A DNA stretch of 64,000 nucleotides, from NCBI GenBank assembly GCA_034359265.1, contig CP136898.1, positions 36,851,501-36,915,500 on the forward strand. Reading direction: 5' to 3'. The position numbers and the translations under genes were made by a program. Under the pieces are notes generated by a model, which was not told the origin of the DNA, did no database searches, and saw only the letters and a program-made list of their open reading frames with translations. Source of the DNA: Canna indica (taxonomy: Eukaryota > Streptophyta > Magnoliopsida > Zingiberales > Cannaceae). Positions 35,176-45,757 of this stretch are shown here, one piece after another. How positions within the stretch are numbered: the first letter of the stretch is position 1; the number at the start of each line of letters is the position of its first letter.

Positions 35176-36833
35176 TTGAGGTTTTTCTCATCCATGGACG
35201 AGTCTTTTCGATTTCTATCTTCTTCTGATTTCAGGATCCTTGTTCAGGTCAATGGTGAAAAGAAAAGCCGGGACTGCCCAGAGGCAAGGCCGTTGAAGAG
35301 GATTCTCAACCCTTACTCATGGGTTTCTCATAGGATACGCCAAGAGAGCTCGATGATGACCAGTCTGGACAGCATTCAATCCTTCCGGGATAAGGTGAAA
35401 ATCTCCTGTTGTGATAACGAGGATTCTTTCGACTACCTCCCCTGTTCTTCTTCGGACAGGATCTTCCACCGTGGAGAATATGGATCATTGTCTATGTATC
35501 GAGTTTTGTTTGAGGAGCTTGGAGTTCGTTTGCCATTCACGGACTTCGAATGTGGGGTATTGAACCAGGCGAACGTGGCTCCCTCGCAACTTCATCCCAA
35601 CAGCTAAGCAGTTGTCCGTTGCTTTAAGATTCTGATGCAGTGTCTAAGCCTCAAGCCGAGCCTTCGTGTATTCTTCTCCTTTTTCCACATAGTCAGCTCG
35701 CAATGAGGAGTTCTGGTATCGCTTAATATTGTATCATGAAAGAAACTCTTTAATTCCTTTCGAAGTTCCCATCAGAGCTTTAAGAAGTACTTTTTCAAGG
35801 TAAAGTCGAAGCCCTGTCTGTGTCGATTTTATCTAGATCCTTCAAGGAGATATTAAAGAGAGACCAGGATGGGGTACTAGTTTCAGCTTATATAGGTAGT
35901 GTGTTTTACTAAAGACCTTTGTTGGTCAACTCTTCGCTTATCTTTCCTAACGAAGATGTATTGCAGGGAAGATGTCGTCTATGTTGGATGAGACGATTTT
36001 CTGTGGATGTTTCAGAAGAAAAAGGTGCAATACCCCCGTTATAGGTAAGGGGAAGAAATCGCTGGTGGCCGAGTCTCCGTCAGGACCAAGCCATCCATTG
36101 TCGTTGTTAACCCTGGATTTTCCCTTATCAGGGCATTTGGAGGTTTCGGGCACAGGGGTTCTGAGCCCCCGATTGTCGAGTTTGGTGGAGTTGCCGAGTT
36201 CTTCCGACTCAACTGTCTTTGCTCATGTCTCGCACTCAAAGGAGTAGACTAGGACTCAAGATTCCTACTACCCCGAGGATGTAGCTTCGTGGATCTTTTT
36301 ACCACCCGAACCGTGTATGTCGTCTAGCAGAGAATCTCCATTACCGGGTCGTCAACTAGCCTGGGTCCCATATACGAGATCTTTTTATCGCCCAGAAGAT
36401 CTGGCCTATTCATTTGAGGGATCGGGGATATGGGCTCAGCTTTTTGCTATGACCAATAGAGCGAAGCAATTTGAATCAGATAGGTCCATGGCCTTGATGC
36501 GGGAAGTAGAGCTGCTCAAACTCGAGTTGGCCATGGTCAAGGATACGAATGACAGTGAGATCGCTCAATTGATCGCCCGATTTAAGGCATATGAGGAGGA
36601 GGTTGCTCGTCAATGAGTCGAGGCAGAAGAATATCAAAAGAATTAAGGAGGCGGACCATTGGCGAGATGCTGGTCTGACTTTATATAACGAGGGTTTTAA
36701 GAGGGCTATTGAGCAAGCTCAAACTCCTGGAGCTGACTTTTCTGGAGTTGATAGTTTCAAGGAAATACCAGATGGGGCCCTCGTGTACCCTGAGCTTGAG
36801 GAAGAGGTTCCTGCCTCTCAAAGAGAGGGCTGA
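35176..36833 (+). pseudogene. Antisense ORF of T1 with a 'putative gypsy type transposon' domain
   Basis: The first frame (35176-35607) ends FTDFECGVLNQANVAPSQLHPNS. A stop replaces the usual next residue, and the frame then continues AVVRCFKILMQCLSLKPSLR. That signature is the Pfam Transposase_28 type domain (PF04195, by recall), known from extra ORFs of plant Tat gypsy elements. The second half (36317-36833) contains a probable coiled coil (MALMREVELLKLELAMVKDT, then IARFKAYEEEVARQ) and an acidic tail (PDGALVYPELEEEVPASQ), with a frameshift near 36610. Gag of T1 is on the minus strand, so this ORF is antisense. Its role is unknown. Confidence 0.75.
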
Positions 36834-37079
36834 TGGTTGTCATTTCCGAGCCTCGTGTCATTTCTTCTATGTGTGCTCCCAAGGATGTTGGTGGTTGAGC
36901 ATTTTTGTAACCGTCCTTGCATAGATAACATATTTTGGTGAATTGCCCGACTAACATCCCCTGCGATGGCTTATTTTGTTTATTATCCCCTCTGTAACAG
37001 TTATTGCTCCTTCATGAGCTTCTTTTGTTTTGTTCATATAAATTTCCTTTGTTTGATTTTTCATGAAAGGAATGTCCCT
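36834..37079. other. Spacer between antisense ORF and 30-bp array
   Basis: No feature is recognised. Confidence 0.4.
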
Positions 37080-37400
37080 GTCTGATCCTCTGGGATCTTT
37101 GTTTAAGGTTAAACCATCTGAACCCTGGTTCGAGGTTGAACCTTTCGAAATCTGGTTCAAGGTTGAACCACCAGAAATGTGATTCAAGGTTGAACCTTCT
37201 GAAGTCTGGTTCAAGGTTGAACCATTTGAAATCTAGTTCAAGGTTGAACCTTTTGAGATCTGGTTCAAGGTTGAACCATCTAAAATTTGGTTCAAGGTTA
37301 AACCATCTGAAATTTGGTTCAAGGTTGAACCATCTGAAATTTGGTTCAAGGTTGAACATTCTCCTACTCATTTCAAGGTTGGATCTATAGAGATCTGGTT
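37080..37400. repeat. 30-bp tandem repeat, GGTTCAAGGTTGAACC core
   Basis: About ten units of GGTTCAAGGTTGAACC followed by ATCTGAAATCT-like spacer, exactly 30 bp apart in the central part. The core is an imperfect palindrome. Because the unit is a multiple of three, frames stay open on both strands: minus strand repeats RWFNLEPNF, plus strand repeats LNHLKFGSR. Confidence 0.9.
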
Positions 37401-37457
37401 AGAATCGAGCCTTGCTAATGTAGAACTATGCATGAGCAATGACGTGGTAGTTTAGCG

Positions 37458-39105
37458 TGTTGGTGAAATGGTCACACTAGAGGGGGGGTGAATAATATGT
37501 TATCTAAACTTTTACCTAATTATGGTTTTAATCATTTCGTACAATCTTTAGGCTAATGATAATTTAAAGACTAAATGCGAAAGCGATAATAAAACAATTA
37601 AACACAAACAAAGATAGCAATGCTAACACAATGATTTATAGTGGTTCGGCCCCAATGCCTACTCCACTACCTAAGCACCCCACTTAGGATTTCCAAACTA
37701 GTTTTACTAGATTATCTTGTTTCCTTTACTACGAGGACGTTTTCACCGGAGAGTCTCCACTCTCACACCGAAGGCACTTCCACACCCGGAAGCCTCTGCC
37801 TTCCTACCGAGAGCACTCTCCCACCTCAAACCTAAGGATAACAAACACTAATCCTAGTAAATTACGTTTACACCAGTGGATTTAAATCTCAAACGCCAAT
37901 GCTACCACCCAATTTCAAGACCTAACAACCTATGTCTTCACAAGCTCAAATACAATAAAATAAATAAGAAAATACACAACTAAATGGAGTATTAAATCAA
38001 ACAATAAGTACTTAGCTCCAAAAGAAACTCCCTAGTCCTCTTGATGCCCCAAGATGATTAATCGAAGAAGCTTGAAGGCAAGATCAAGGAGATGAAAGAT
38101 CAAACTAGGATTTCACCAAAGATTGGCTCAATGAGGCTTAGGATTGATCAAAATGGTGTTTCAAGAGTAGTATAAGTGATCAAGATCCTCTTAGAAGGCT
38201 CTCATGACTTTGTAATTATAAGTCATGAAGAGAAAAGCCAAGAAACACATCTCAACGGTCGTTTTTCTGCCCGTTGGACGTCGCTCGGTCGGTGGCCGGT
38301 TGAAGGCTGAGTGACCGGCCATCGATCGAAGCCTTCTGCCTAGTTTGGGCCAAGGCCGATCGATGGCCGGCTGATGGTCGGTCGATCGACCGTCGATCGC
38401 CCCATCGATCGGCACACAGAAATCTGCCCAGTTTTCTATTTTTTCTGTTTGAAGTTGATTCTTTAGTATTTCCTAACTCATATATAATATTTCTTAACTT
38501 TAATAACTTTTAAACATAAATGTTATATAAGGATTATCTCACATTTGGATTCAATAAAAATATCTAGAAAATCAAAATCCTTAAGAATCGAAATTTAACT
38601 TTGGAGTCTAGTACAAATTTTCGAAAAATGGAAATTTTATAATCTCCCAGGTCAAATATGAACTGGTTAAAGACTTCCAAAAATTTCTTTAAAATATGTC
38701 ATTATCTAGTTTTTATCTAAGGAATAATTACCAGGACTTTTGGTGCCAAGAAAAAGTCTAGGTCATATAGCCCTCCAAGGAGCTCCCTAAGCTTAGTGAA
38801 TTTCAATGTTATTTTTTTATTTTTGATTTTTCATGTTTTGGGGTTCGGATTTCGATTTTTGGGTTCTTATGCATCAAATAGAGGATTTACAACACATGCT
38901 AGACACTATAAACATAAACTCTATCTTTTCGACGAAATCCAAGCGTCGACGAGCGTCCTTGCCGATTTATCTGATTTCTCCGATCGCAAACGTCGAGCGC
39001 TAATCGACTTGGAACTTGAAAATATTTCTTCATGAAAACATTAATTCTATATTTGTTATCATCAAAACCGAGATTAAGACCAAGATTGAAAATCTTAGAC
39101 CAACA
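37458..39105 (-). mobile_element. Solo LTR of a SIRE-type copia element, exact 5-bp duplication
   Basis: It begins TGTTGGTGAAATGGTCAC and ends AAAATCTTAGACCAACA. The flanks are TAGCG (37453-37457) and TAGCG (39106-39110). No gag or pol lies inside. It shares the 24-nt U3 hairpin (38253-38276, one arm mutated) and the GGTCGATCGACCG cluster (about 38275-38410) with the other SIRE LTRs. Confidence 0.9.
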
Positions 39106-39110
39106 TAGCG

Positions 39111-39690
39111 GTTTATAATTGGGAGTGTTTAGGCCGAGCTTGCCACATGGCATATGTCGCGACCGCGTGTGAGGAATCTAGTAAGAGCTCTGAGGCCCGA
39201 AGTAACGGCTCTAGGGGTTGAGGACCGCACTCATGTGATCAGGTTGAGCTCACCGAGGAGCGTAAGACGGAACCACTCGTGAGTTGTATAAAGGCGCTGA
39301 GGCCAGAAGTAGTGTCGCAGTAGCAGAGAACTGCACTCGGGGGATTCAAGCTGAGCTCGTCGAGGAGCGTAAGGCAGAACCGCTCCCGATGAGTTATGTA
39401 AGGGTGCTGATGTCAGAAGTAGTGGCGTGATGGCCAAGGACTGCACTCGGGGGTTCTGGCTGAGCTCGTTGAGGAGCGTAAGGCAGAATCGCGTACGAGA
39501 AGTTATGTAAGGGCTCTGAGGCTGGTAGTAGTGGTGTGGTAGCCAAGGACCAAACTCGATAAAAATCGAGCTCGCGAGGAGCGTGCTTGGGGTCATTGAG
39601 GGCGTAAGAGCCTGGGATAGGCACTGAGGCCGTCGAGCCAGATCGGTGAAGACCAGATCCTGGTCACTGCATGAGGTGTTTTAGGCTCCT
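39111..39690. repeat. Tandem array of ~108-bp units in T1
   Basis: Units are recognised by GAGCTC.TCGAGGAGCGTAAGG at about 39246, 39354, 39463 and 39571, followed by GAAGTAGTGGCG. The spacing is 108-109 bp. A related array of ~102-bp units lies at 42690-43093 and continues after the SIRE-like element at 50032-50110. Minus-strand frames over it are repeat artefacts. Confidence 0.8.
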
Positions 39691-39960
39691 AGGGCCAAAT
39701 ACCGCGTGCTCGGAGGTGAAAATTCGTGCTTTAGGGGTTTGAGTTGAGTTTGTATGTGGAGACTTGAACAAGTTTCTAGTAGAGAATTTGTTAAAGAAGC
39801 GAGATTGTTTTAATGGTTTCCTGATCACTAATAGAGAGAAGTGCGAGAAATATAATTTTATTTGAGCAATAAAAAAATTGTGCGTACATGGAAAGTGCTC
39901 TTTTATTTGCTTTACTAATGATCTGATCCTGCATGGACTTCTTTTCAAGGGTTTGAGACG
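39691..39960. other. T1 spacer
   Basis: Internal retrotransposon DNA between the array and the tandem duplication. No feature is recognised. Confidence 0.4.
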
Positions 39961-40086
39961 GGGTTGCTTTCGCATGTCTCGTCCTGAGCTTTGTTCGAGA
40001 TTTTTGGCCAACTATTAGTTCGGAACGCTGCTAGGTGTAGCGTAGGGTCACCCGTACCATCGTAGGGTGTCAAGGTAGTGGGTAGC

Positions 40087-40553
40087 TCACTTCTCGGTGG
40101 GAGACAATCTTGGCGAAGCGCCCTGCGTCGAGGTGGGACACAACCTTAATTCCTTGTGCCTTTGGACCTTGGTCCTTTTTCGGTCGAGGGGTGTTGGAGA
40201 CCTCCTCTCAAATGACAGAGCCTGGTCTTCTTCTTTCTGAGTGGTTGGTCTCCCCATGCTCTGAGCAGCAACATTCGCGTTCAATCGGAGGTGTCCCTAA
40301 GGTCGCGCTGTTGTTTCGACTTATGCCGCCAATTGTTGTTTTTGTACTTCTAACTTGTTTACCCACTATTGGGGCTCTTCTGGGGGAAGGGGGGCTGGTA
40401 CCGAAGTGTCGCTCCTCGTTGTTTCAGAATTACCAGACTGTGGTTGATCTTCATGTCGGGTCATTGGCGTTGGCGTGCGGCGGCGGTCGCTTGGCTCCGG
40501 GTTCCAACCATTGTGGGGGAGGTAAGCTTTACTCGGCCCCACAGTGGGCGCCA
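40087..40553 (-). pseudogene. Tat gag N-terminus, copy 1
   Basis: The minus-strand frames give a proline/arginine-rich start (SDRRRTPTPMTRHEDQPQSG, then TSVPAPLPPEEPQ) and, after a frameshift, MNANVAAQSMGRPTTQKEED. It lies just downstream of the primer binding site and LTR, the expected place for gag. The C-terminal gag core and all of pol are missing beyond it. Confidence 0.6.
40536..40553 (-). promoter_or_regulatory. Primer binding site of T1
   Basis: The minus strand reads TGGCGCCCACTGTGGGGC directly after the LTR. TGGCGCC starts are usual for gypsy elements of this group; the exact tRNA is not assigned. The twin at 41810-41827 carries changes (TGATGCCCACTATGGGGC). Confidence 0.7.
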
Positions 40554-40555
40554 AA

Positions 40556-41028
40556 TATTCCTGCCTAAGAGTTGGGGTTTTCTGGTTTGGTTCGGTGTCT
40601 CTCCTTGTTTGGTTCGACGTCGGTGCGAGGGGGGGGGGCTACAAAAGACACTACGACACTCAATCTTGGGGGACTCCAAGGTGGAGGTAATGGAATTAAA
40701 ACTTTGGGTTACCTAGGTGCATCGTGTCTATTTGTATTGCAGGGAAGGACGGGGTTGCCGCATGAAAATCTTGCAGTGAGGTTGCCCGGAATGGGTCGAG
40801 GTTGATCTCGAAGATGGAGGGTATATATTGCCTGATAAGGTAGGATGCAGATATCCCTATGCGACCAGGTGGGGTCCATGGGCACAGCCACTTAGTCTGG
40901 CTTGAGCCTGACTAGGGCGCGCAGTCAGGCGGAGCCCCCTAGATGGGGTCGTGTGGTTTGGTTCATGATGAATGATGGGGCGCTACTGGGTCCAATCCGA
41001 CCGGGCCCAATAACTCTAGCCTAGTCCA
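40556..41028 (-). repeat. T1 LTR in duplication unit 1
   Basis: 473 bp; its minus strand starts TGGACTAGGC. It is bounded by the primer-site region on the left and by GTGAT plus T0 antisense ORF on the right. Confidence 0.85.
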
Positions 41029-41220
41029 GTGATCTTGTCGCAACTGTGGCGGAGGGCTGTCGCCTGGAGATCGAGGCTAAAGGCACTAAGGCTAAGGTGG
41101 AGAGATACAAGCTAATAGTGTGGGACCTTGAGGACGAGGCCAATCGCTTTCGAGATACTGCCCTCGCCATGTATACTGAGGACTTTGGTGGGGCAATATA
41201 ACAAGCTAAGTTCTCTCCCC
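41029..41220 (+). pseudogene. T0 antisense ORF segment inside duplication unit 1
   Basis: It starts GTGATCTTGTCGCAACTG and encodes a coiled-coil stretch (ERYKLIVWDLEDEANRFRDT). It is nearly the same as 42305-42490. It is flanking host-element DNA that was copied together with the T1 LTR. Confidence 0.75.
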
Positions 41221-41329
41221 GGGTTGCTTTCGCATGTCCCATCCTGAGCTTTGTTCAAGATTTTTGGCCAACTGTTAGTTTGGAACGCTGCTAGGTGTAG
41301 CGTAGGGTCACCCGTACCACCCTAGGGTG

Positions 41330-41829
41330 TCAAGGTAGTGGGTAGCTCACTTCTTGGTGGGAGACAAGTTGCCATGATGTTCCTAGAGAAGGGCCCTGCG
41401 TCGAGGTGGGATGCAGCCTTAATTTCTTGAGCCTTTGGACCTTGGTCCTTTTTCGGTTGAGGGGTGTTGGAGACCTCCTCTCGAATGAAAGAGACTGGTC
41501 TTCTTCTTTCTGAGTGGTTGGTCTCCCCATGCTCTGAGCAGCAACATTCGCATTCAACAGGAGGTTGTCTCTAAGGCCGCGTTGGTGTTTCGACTTATGC
41601 CGCCAATTGTTGTTTTTGTACTTCTAACTTGTTTACCCACTGTTGGGGCTCTTCCGGGGGAAGGGGGGCTGGTACCGAAGTGTCGTTCCTCGTTGTTTCA
41701 GCATTACTAGACTGTGGTTGATCGTCATGTCGGGTCGTTGCCGTTGGCGTGCGGCGGCGGTCGCTTGGCTCCGGGTTCCAACCATTATGGGGGAGGTAAG
41801 CTTTACTCGGCCCCATAGTGGGCATCAAA
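41330..41829 (-). pseudogene. Tat gag N-terminus, copy 2, with mutated primer site
   Basis: The minus frame at 41879-41595 reads SDRRRTPTATTRHDDQPQSS, then TSVPAPLPPEEPQ and QWVNKLEVQKQQLAA, one frame longer than copy 1. Otherwise it is the tandem twin of 40087-40553. Confidence 0.6.
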
Positions 41830-42304
41830 TGTTCATGCCTAAGAGTTGGGGCCTTCTGGTTCGGTTCGGTGTCTCTCATTATTTGGTTCGGCGTCAGTGT
41901 GGGAGGGGGGGGGGGCTACAAAAGACACTCTGACACTTAATCTTGGGGGACTCCAAGGTGGAGGTAATAGAATTGAAACTTTGGGCTACCTAGGTGCATC
42001 GTGTCTATTTGTATTGCAGGGAAGGACGGGGTTGCCGCATGAAAATCTTGCAGTGAGGTTGCCCGAAATGGGTCGAGGTTGATCCCGGAGATGACGGGTA
42101 TATATTGCTTGATAAGGTAGGATGCAGATATTCTTATGCGGCCAGGTGGGGTCCAAGGGCACAGCCGCTTAGTCTGGCTTGAGCCTGACTAGGGGTGCAG
42201 TCGGGCGGAGTCCCCTAGATGGGGTCGTGTGGTTTGGCTCAAGATGAATGATGGGGCACTACTGGGTCTAATCCGACCGGGCCCAATAGCTCTAGCCCAG
42301 TCCA
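41830..42304 (-). repeat. T1 LTR in duplication unit 2 (outer 5' LTR)
   Basis: 475 bp, followed on the right by GTGAT, which matches the GTGAT at the far left of T1 (30043-30047). Confidence 0.85.
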
Positions 42305-42490
42305 GTGATCTTGCCGCAACTGTGGCGGAGGGTTGTCGCTTGAAGATCGAGGCTAAAGACGCTAAGGCTGAGGTGGAGAGATACAAGCTAATAGTGCAGG
42401 ACCTTGAGGACGAGGCCAATCGCTTTTGAGATACTGCTCTCGCCATGTATACTGAGGACTTTGGTGGGGCATATAACAAGCTAAGTTCTC
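42305..42490 (+). pseudogene. Right part of the T0 antisense ORF
   Basis: The frame reads SDLAATVAEGCRLKIEAKDA and VERYKLIVQDLEDEANRF, then a stop, then DTALAMYTEDFGGAYNKL. Together with 29590-30047 it forms one ORF split by T1. A C-rich tract (42494-42520) follows. Confidence 0.7.
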
Positions 42491-43093
42491 TCCCTCCCTC
42501 CCTCCCCCCCCCACCCCCGAGGCCGATGTGACCCTTCGCTAGCAAGTTTTGTGATGCTTTAAGTTGCTTGTCTGTGGGCTATCCAGATAGCTGCCACTTA
42601 AAGGCATTTAAGACTTTTTAAAGTGCTTGATGGTTGCCCCTTTGTGGTCTTATTGTCGTGCCTTGTGACTTATTTTCCAGAAGTAGCAGCGCTGGGCCCG
42701 AGTAAGGGTTGTAAGGTAGGAAGTAGCGGCGTGGGGCCGAGGACCGCGCTTGGGGGTCAAATCGAGCTCGTCGAGGAGCGTAAGGAAGGACCGCACAAAG
42801 GGTCAATAAGGGCTCTGAGGCTGGAAGTAGCGGCGCTAAGGCTGAGGACTTCGCTTTGGGGGGTCAAGCCGAGCTCGTTGAGGAGTGTAAGGCTGGACCG
42901 TGCAAGGGGTCCTTAAGGGCTCTGAGGTTGGAAATAGCGGTGCTGAGGCTGAAGACTAGCCATGGGGGGTCAAGTCTAGCTCATCTAGGAGCATACGGTA
43001 GAATTGCGCAAGGGGTCATTAAGGGCTCTAAGGCTGGAAGTAGAAATGCTGAGGCTGAATAAGGGCTCTGAGGCCGGAAGCCGAGCACCACGC
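42491..43093. repeat. Tandem array of ~102-bp units in T0
   Basis: Units are recognised by GAGCTCGTCGAGGAGCGTAAGG at about 42766, 42869 and 42970 (the last degenerate). The first 200 bp are a non-repeated spacer. The array is cut at 43093 by the SIRE-like element and resumes at 50032. Confidence 0.75.
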
Positions 43094-44260
43094 TGTTAGT
43101 GAAATGGTCATACTAGAAGGGGGTTGAATAGTATGTAGGTTACTTATACGTTCAATTGAATTCTTTTCCGATTTAATCAACTCAACTAGCCGATTCAAGT
43201 TTCTTGATCCTTAGTGTGAATAGATGCAATTACAATTAAATTGATCACAAGTAAGAATCAAATTTAGCAATCAAGATAGCGATGCAAACAAGAAATATAT
43301 AATGGTTCGGCCAATCCCACTTACTCCACTACCTTGGCTCATTACCGAGGATTTCTAACCTTAACACACTATAGATTGATAGTTTTTCTAAGAATACAAT
43401 GAGGACTTATCCCTCAACCCTAGAGGCGGGCCTCAATACCTATTCTCTAGCAAAAATAACAATTTACAAGACACTAAGGTGTTTACACGCACACCTTGCA
43501 AGCTACACTCAAAATCGATACTGAACAATAGGAAGACAATATTAATGGAGCTTAAATATAAAAACAAACTTGATGAAGCTCCAACGTGTCTCGTCCATGA
43601 ACTTCGAGGCTTCGAGTATGGATTTCTCAGTGAAAGCAAAGCTTGATGAAGTGAGAAAAAATTGAGAGTATGGAAGTGAAGATTAGAGCTTACGATCAAC
43701 TCTTTTAGGCTCAAAAAACTCTTAGGATGGACTCAATGAAGATCAAGAGAGATTGGGAGGCAGGTATAAGGCTTCTATTTATAAGCCAATAGGAGAGGGC
43801 CAAAACAGTCATTTGCAATGGGCAAAAATTTGCCCGTTGACGCTGCTCGGTCGGTGGCCGACTAATGGCCGGTCGACTGGTCGAGAAAGCGACCACCAAC
43901 CGGAAGGCACTGCCCGTTTTGGGACTGCCCATCGATCTGCACCCTGAAAATAGCCCGATTTTGCTAATTTTTCTACACGATGATCATTTTCGGATTTCAT
44001 TTTCAGGTTTTAACTTGGGATATATTACAAACATGTTGACTTGAGGCCTTAGAAGGATTTTACAGTCATAGGTTCTAGACCTAACTTCCGACTCGATCAC
44101 CTCCAAAGCCGTCGACATTTAAATTTTTAGATTTCTCCGACGAACTTCGTGCGCATATCGAGCACCCAACTTGAGATCAAACACTTGATAAACTCATTAG
44201 AATAAGTTTGTTATCATCAAAATCAAGATGATGACCAAGGTTGAAAACCTTAGGCCAACA
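43094..44260 (-). repeat. 3' LTR of the gag-only element
   Basis: 1167 bp, starting TGTTAGTGAAATGGTCA and ending ACCTTAGGCCAACA on the plus strand. A minus-strand TATAAATA is at 43776-43783 and the conserved 24-nt hairpin at 43816-43839. Confidence 0.88.
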
Positions 44261-45757
44261 ATCTCCCACTTTTTGATGATGACAAACTTCTAAACAAATG
44301 CATTAAGGAAGGTGTCAACAAGCATAGCATTTTATCAAGTGAGTGTATAATGCTCCCCCTATCAACATGCATATTTAGAATAGATTCTCCCTATCTATAT
44401 GCATGTGTAATTTCTCCCCTTTTTGACATCAATCAAAAAGGGCTTAAGTTAAGCATTTCTAAACTCTCCTAAGATAACCAATGACTATTATTAAGTTACA
44501 CATGTTATCAAGAACACTTTGGAACAATAAACCTAAAGCCACCAAAAGTGCCAAGATATGTCAAGAGGTTTATACAAACACATGCAACTAGGGAATTTAG
44601 CTTTGTCAAAGTTTGATCGATTAAAGACTAGTTTCTGATTTTTGATAAAGATGAAACCAAAATCATATAAAATTGAATTCTCAACGAAATTTTTTAAAAC
44701 TTTTTCAGCAGAAACTAAATTTTTCAAGAAAAGTGCAGAAACAAGAATTTTTCATAAAATAATTTTATGCATTTTTATAGATTTGCTGAAATTCCAAATT
44801 TCATGTTTTATTGACAAATACTCATTTTTTTACAATAATTTCTAATTTCGATCAAACTTGTACAGGACTAAGATATGACCATTCTAATCGTGTATACGAA
44901 GTTTGAATTACTATAAAGAGTCTCAAAGATTACTCAAGTGACTCGACGTAATTTCGATCAAGAATCAACATGATATATCAAGAAATTGTCTATATGTCAT
45001 TTTCCTAAATACTCATGAATTTTCACATAAACACAACTAAGTACTTTATCATGAGCAAAGTGAAAGAGTCCTTACATGCTTTATAAGGTATCATACTACA
45101 TAGTACAAGAATGAAACTAGTGCCTTATAGAATTTTCAAGTATTTAGCATGTATTCTTGAAATCTCTAAAAGCATTTGCCTCCTAATCAATGATCAACTT
45201 GCAATTATTAATCAAAGGAATATCACAATAAACTTATTTTTACTTAGTAAGTTCATGAACTAGATAGCAAGGGAAAAGTCAAGTTTATTTCAAAAAAATC
45301 AAGTTTTACTAATTAGTGGGGATTCATTTTTCAAAAGCAATCCATAAATAAAATCAAAATGAATCAAGGAGATCTCAAGAAGTGAAAACATTTTAAAATC
45401 AAGACCTCAAAGCCCTTCCTAAGGTTGAAAACCAAAACGGCCACAATTAGCCAAGGTTTCAAAATCAAAGGTTGCATAGACCCATTATAGGTCACAAATG
45501 ACCTCCAAGGAGACCGAAAATAAAATGAAAAATTGAAATCCAAACTACCATAAAGATGTTAATAAAAGATAAACACAAGGAGAATCAAGTATCAAGTGAA
45601 AACTAAATAAAGCACAGTCACAAATCGTCAAACTCCAATAATAATGTAGGTAAGAATAGAGATAGGAGTTGATACCGATCACATTAGTCACGAAGTTGCA
45701 ACCAAGTTAATTCCTTTTTCTTTACTTCCCAATCAACTTCAAGTCATCAATGTGTCT
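44261..45757. other. Non-coding internal region of the gag-only element
   Basis: AT-rich sequence where pol would be expected. No copia protease, integrase, RT or RNase H motif is seen in any frame; the short frames present are unrecognised. Confidence 0.6.

Larger units (their letters stand above)
30048..42304 (-). mobile_element. T1: internally deleted Tat gypsy element carrying several nested insertions
   Basis: The left LTR is at 30048-30516, and the right LTR at 41830-42304 has a tandem-duplicated twin at 40556-41028. A primer-binding-site-like TGGCGCCCACTGTGGGGC lies next to the right LTR, followed by gag N-terminus on the minus strand, tandem arrays, and an antisense ORF on the plus strand. 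The outer flanks are GTGAT (30043-30047) and GTGAT (42305-42309). The element therefore inserted into the antisense ORF of T0. Most of gag and all of pol are missing. The nested insertions are 31135-35012 and 37458-39105. Confidence 0.72.
39961..42490. repeat. 1.27-kb tandem duplication across the T1/T0 junction
   Basis: Unit 1 (39961-41220) and unit 2 (41221-42490) both start GGGTTGCTTTCGCATGT. Each contains the gag N-terminus, the primer-site region, a whole LTR and ~190 bp of T0 antisense ORF. The offset is 1260 bp at the start and about 1270 bp later, because of small indels such as GTTGCCATGATG in unit 2. Poly-G tracts at about 40629 and 41908 differ in length. Confidence 0.88.

Noticed and set aside
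37012..37390. Repeat protein (WFNLEPNF) as a novel gene
   Set aside because: The frame exists only because the DNA repeat unit is 30 bp, and it lies within a retrotransposon; kept as a repeat, with the observation reported separately.
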